DNA of 9,823 nucleotides from Calditrichota bacterium (GTDB lineage: Bacteria; Calditrichota; Calditrichia; RBG-13-44-9; J075), in NCBI GenBank assembly GCA_024275555.1, contig JAJRYW010000258.1, forward strand, positions 1 to 9,823, read 5' to 3'. Positions 6,384 to 9,823 of this stretch are shown in pieces (position 1 is the stretch's first letter; each line of letters begins with the position of its first letter). A model generated the notes under the pieces. It searched no databases, was not told the origin of the DNA, and worked only from the letters and a program-made list of their open reading frames with translations. Position numbers and translations under genes: made by a program.

Positions 6384-9300
6384 CTAACCTGGCCCGGTCT
6401 GTTCAAATCGCCATTCCGCCCGAAATATCGCTTTTTCATAAACACCGCCTGTTCCATGAGACAGCCCGGTGCGGGTCAACGAAAGCCCGTGATCGGTGGT
6501 AAGGATCAGCCGGCGTTTTTGTTGGGTACAGATGTCGAGGAGTCGCGGCAACTCTTTTTCCAGAAACGCACAGATAGCCCCCGGCATTTCGTTGAGTCGC
6601 AAAAGAGCGGCATGGGCGGCGTCATCCACCAGGGAAACCCTGATGATGGCCGGTTTGTTCAGGCAAAACTCCGGCAGCAGATCCGTCAATCCGTATGGTT
6701 CATTACCCTTGACCTGATGATATTCGATCCCACGGGCATGGAATTCATCCAGAGGGTCGCCGGCAAAACCGAAAAGGGAGGAAATTGACAAGGCCGTTAC
6801 GGGCATTGCTTCAAGGCGCTGCCAGGAAACGATCATATCCGGGAGTTTGATGATGGCCTCTTCCAGCGTTTCCAGCCAGACATCGGGCGAAACCCCGTCA
6901 AGGATAACCACCATCGGATTGGACGCCAGATTTATCGGCGCTACGGCCGGCAGGGCGGCCAACCACTGTTCGCCGGCCCGGACTGTTTCCTGAATCTTTT
7001 GATGTACCAAGGTCCGCAGTTGCGGAGATGCCCAGGGATCCGTCAGAATCTTTGAAAATGCAATGCGCATTTGCAAGGCATTGGGCAAAGGAGTGTCTCT
7101 ATGCCGGCAGATTCGTATGAGTGTTTCCAGACGCCGGCGAATTTTAACCGCGATTTCCGGGTTTATATGTTTAGAATTAACGATGGCCGATGGCGGCCAG
7201 GGAGAACCGGTAATCATGCGCTCGGCCAAAAGCAGCCAGCCGGACCGCAGGGCATTGGTGTGAAACGGCTCGGTGACCATAAATTCGATCAGGCTGAGAT
7301 CATCCAGCCGGGCCAGTTTGTCTTGCAGATCCACAGCCGGGTATAGTCTTTCCAAAACGGATTCCAAGTTGCCGGACCCGGGGGACGGATCTCCCCGGAA
7401 AAGCCCGCGGTGCAGCATCGGCCACCATGAAGGCGTAGCCGGTCTGTTGCCGGCAGTGATGATATCCTCCTGAACGGCGATGACGGTATCGTCGGCCGTC
7501 CCGGATACCCACTGTTCAACGAGTTTGCGGATCTGTTGGGGCGTCAAACGTCTGCCGGCCAGTTGAGAGACGAGATCATTCAAATTGCGGTTTTCGATCC
7601 GAACCCGGCCCCTCAGCGCTCGGGAAAGTTCCGTGGTGGTGGCGTCATCCAACACATCCAACAGGGAGACCGATGAAATAAGCTCCTCATCCAGAATAGT
7701 TTTCAAACTGCGAAGCCGTTCGGTGGACTGTGGTTCGGCATCGGCCAGGGCAAAGATGCGGGCGGCAATCGCCTCTTTGATCCCGGGCCCTCTCAGAAGG
7801 GCCATGTAATCATCGAGATACTTTTCAATTGCACCCTGGGGATCCATTTCCGGAGCGGGTTCCGGTGTTTCGCCGGGCACAAATCCGCAGCCGCATACCG
7901 GGGACCGCATCAGTTCCTCAACCGGGTTTCGCCTGCAGACAGTTCCCCGGGGCGTCTCTATTTGCCGCAGAAACCCGGCCATCCCTGCAGGACGGTCCAG
8001 GACTTCAACCGATGCCAGCCGTTGAAGATGGGCCAGGGCTCTTTTGGCAAACCGTGTGAGTGGTTTTTTTTCAAACAGGCGGTAATAATTACCATGTTGC
8101 ACGGTGTAGGCCTCGACATAAACCGTTCGAAAATGCTCAAAGGCTTCGGCCAATCCGGAAAAATCCTGCTCTTCAACCAGGAGTTCCGGCTGTTCCAACA
8201 TACGCATCACAGTGCCGTGCAATGCCCGAATTTGCTCATTGACGGAGGTAATTCGTTCAATTGCAGCATGCCGGGCGTAATGATTCACGAAAACAAACTG
8301 CTCGGCTTGCCGATTGAAGAATCTTTGCATCCTTTTGATAAATTCGATATCACGGGATGTATAGCCGATATCACGCCAGGTTTTCAGGAAACGCTCCAGG
8401 CCCTCCCGGGCGGGATAGGACACCTTGATTTCAGCGGACAGCATTTTCAACCCTTCCAGCTTGGACCGCAACCCAACCAGGTCGAATGCCTCAAAGGCTG
8501 AAAACTCTGCGACCTCGCCCAGGCGTTTTTCGATATCCGTGATTGCATTGCGGGCCCGATCACGAAATTTGATGACGGCCTGCCATGCTTCGCGCTGCTG
8601 TCGCAAGCCGAAAGACTCCCAGCCGCCAGCCGGTGATAGGAAGCTGCACGTGTTGATGAGGGTTTCCCGGTCATGTTTGCCGATGACGTCCCCGGGAGCC
8701 AGGGCATCTGCAGTTTCAACTCTGTTTAAACGGAGTAGTTCTATGGGAAGCGGTCGATTGTTTTTCAGCAGAGAGATCAGCCCGCCGTGTGCCAGCGCCG
8801 AAAATAAAAACAGAGCACTGTCAGGGGGAAGTCCATAACGTCCCGAGCCCAGTGCCTGCAGTACCTCGGGCAGCGGTGTTTGTCCGGCCGCATTGAGAAA
8901 TCCAAAAATTTCGCAAAGCAGCGGATGATGTTCGGGGTCCGGGGCAAAGAAGTAGGAACCGGAGCGTAGTTCCACCAGACCCAAGGGGGTGGCCAATCCT
9001 TCGATGGCATCGTTGAGACCCCTGGTGTGTGCCTCTTTCAGACTCAACTTGCCCGGGGCGATGAACTCGTCGAGCAGACGCTGATACAACAGGCGGGAAG
9101 CGATCACCTTTCTGGGGGCTACCTCACGGTAGCGGGGGTAGCGGTTTTCCAGCACGAAATCAGCAGCGGTTTCAAGGAGCCTGTCGAACCGCATCATCTG
9201 CCGGATGACCGGTTCGATAACCATCGCCGGTTCGGTGAAGTCTCCGCCATATAAAATTTGCAGGGCCGCCTGGCAGGCGGACGGTTTGAGGTGCTCAACC

Positions 9301-9823
9301 GCTTCTCGGGCAGGCTGGATGAGAGGAGCCTCTGCGGGATTGGCGGCACGCAGTTCGGAGGAGATCTGCCGGGCAGCCAGAAATTCCCGCAGCGTTGAAA
9401 TTTCCCTTTTATTGTCGGCCGGCAACACCTCCAAAACTGCCGTATGATCGCATTCAAATGTGGTTTTACCCGGACTGATGACGACTGCAAAATCACAATC
9501 GGCCGAAGACAGGACCTGGTTGATTCGATTTTTAAGAGAAGATTGAGTTTCGGTGGTCAATAAAGCGACAAACACACGCCGGTTGCTCTGGCGCCATGTC
9601 ACCTGGCGATAAAGTCCATGCTGCAGGATTGCGGGGCCCGGCCACGATGGTGCTTCGGGCAATTCCGACAGCGGTTCCAACAGCAAGCGGGTGTCGTCTA
9701 TGGGTATGTCCTCTGCCCGACGGGCAATTTTAGCTTTCAGCGTTTTGGTGGAATCTTCCTGGGTCAGGATTTCATAGACGCCATCCAGCAGGTCTTCGGT
9801 ATCGCCGGGATGTTTGACCAGAA
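6384..9823 (-). CDS. BREX-like protein: BrxC/PglY-like middle region fused to a C-terminal PglZ-type domain (5' end beyond window)
   Basis: The frame is open from the right edge to the TAG at 6384, giving at least 1145 residues, so the gene starts outside the window; the TTG at 9686 is internal, since 45 in-frame codons precede it. Residues are counted from the codon at 9819-9821. The region around 225-390 (from NRYPRY to a winged-helix stretch YGLPPDSALFLFSALAHGG) resembles BrxC/PglY-type BREX ATPases, whose P-loop would lie upstream and is not seen. Helical segments follow. Cysteines 629, 643 and 645 (C-x13-C-x-C) hint at a metal knuckle. The last 180 residues look like a PglZ-type alkaline-phosphatase fold: VVILDG (Asp975), MPVT (Thr1009), SLVDDAAH (1063-1070), TTDHG (1108-1112) and HGTGGVYE (1122-1129). 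PglZ is an essential BREX component. As the last gene of a leftward transcript it probably closes a BREX-like operon. The defence role is inferred from family membership. Confidence 0.75.
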   Translation of the reverse strand, partial: LVKHPGDTEDLLDGVYEILTQEDSTKTLKAKIARRAEDIPIDDTRLLLEPLSELPEAPSWPGPAILQHGLYRQVTWRQSNRRVFVALLTTETQSSLKNRINQVLSSADCDFAVVISPGKTTFECDHTAVLEVLPADNKREISTLREFLAARQISSELRAANPAEAPLIQPAREAVEHLKPSACQAALQILYGGDFTEPAMVIEPVIRQMMRFDRLLETAADFVLENRYPRYREVAPRKVIASRLLYQRLLDEFIAPGKLSLKEAHTRGLNDAIEGLATPLGLVELRSGSYFFAPDPEHHPLLCEIFGFLNAAGQTPLPEVLQALGSGRYGLPPDSALFLFSALAHGGLISLLKNNRPLPIELLRLNRVETADALAPGDVIGKHDRETLINTCSFLSPAGGWESFGLRQQREAWQAVIKFRDRARNAITDIEKRLGEVAEFSAFEAFDLVGLRSKLEGLKMLSAEIKVSYPAREGLERFLKTWRDIGYTSRDIEFIKRMQRFFNRQAEQFVFVNHYARHAAIERITSVNEQIRALHGTVMRMLEQPELLVEEQDFSGLAEAFEHFRTVYVEAYTVQHGNYYRLFEKKPLTRFAKRALAHLQRLASVEVLDRPAGMAGFLRQIETPRGTVCRRNPVEELMRSPVCGCGFVPGETPEPAPEMDPQGAIEKYLDDYMALLRGPGIKEAIAARIFALADAEPQSTERLRSLKTILDEELISSVSLLDVLDDATTTELSRALRGRVRIENRNLNDLVSQLAGRRLTPQQIRKLVEQWVSGTADDTVIAVQEDIITAGNRPATPSWWPMLHRGLFRGDPSPGSGNLESVLERLYPAVDLQDKLARLDDLSLIEFMVTEPFHTNALRSGWLLLAERMITGSPWPPSAIVNSKHINPEIAVKIRRRLETLIRICRHRDTPLPNALQMRIAFSKILTDPWASPQLRTLVHQKIQETVRAGEQWLAALPAVAPINLASNPMVVILDGVSPDVWLETLEEAIIKLPDMIVSWQRLEAMPVTALSISSLFGFAGDPLDEFHARGIEYHQVKGNEPYGLTDLLPEFCLNKPAIIRVSLVDDAAHAALLRLNEMPGAICAFLEKELPRLLDICTQQKRRLILTTDHGLSLTRTGLSHGTGGVYEKAIFRAEWRFEQTGPG

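Noticed and set aside
7962..8501. Plus-strand 179-codon frame within the BREX-like gene
   Set aside because: It is an antisense shadow of the long minus-strand frame, with no recognisable family.
9684..9686. TTG as the true start of the BREX-like gene
   Set aside because: The frame stays open upstream to the window edge with protein-like sequence (VKHPGDTEDLLDGVYEIL), so the TTG is an internal leucine codon.
1..9823. CRISPR arrays, tRNA or rRNA genes, complete insertion sequences
   Set aside because: I saw no regularly spaced repeats, no tRNA-like cloverleaf and no transposase frame.

Overview
The window looks like a bacterial chromosome segment, most likely from a sulfate-reducing or related Desulfobacterota lineage. 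That lineage is an inference from the style of the SSB protein, the moderate GC content and the FLVCR-like transporter; there is no rRNA or other marker to confirm it. The window holds three complete genes, one large gene cut by the right edge, and two intergenic regions over 300 bases.

Layout, left to right. Bases 1-402 are an AT-rich non-coding leader with several inverted repeats, a promoter-like TTGACA/TATACC pair and a perfect 22-bp palindrome; this leads into ssb (403-840, +), the single-stranded DNA-binding protein. Ending 23 bases from it, tail to tail, is a 1242-residue KAP-type P-loop NTPase (864-4592, -). It has a receiver-like and a macro-like region at the N-terminus, and two membrane helices flanked by long coiled coils between Walker A and Walker B. 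Bases 4593-4971 are a divergent intergenic region with a short open frame abutting the KAP start. Next is an MFS transporter of the FLVCR/MFSD7 (SLC49-like) type (4972-6213, +). After a 170-base gap with small hairpins and a short tandem repeat comes the 3' part of a very large gene (6384 to beyond 9823, -). It encodes a BrxC/PglY-like middle region with a PglZ-type alkaline-phosphatase-fold domain fused at its C-terminus.

Functional reading. The two large minus-strand genes both belong to families repeatedly found in anti-phage defence: KAP NTPases (PifA of the F plasmid is one) and BREX/Pgl components (BrxC/PglY and PglZ). The right side therefore looks like the 3' end of a BREX-like operon whose other genes lie beyond the right edge. 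The KAP gene could be a separate single-gene defence or stress-sensing module next to it. The MFS gene and ssb are probably not part of either system. The most unusual points are the sensor-like N-terminus of the KAP protein and the fusion of a PglZ-type domain to a BREX-ATPase-like protein.
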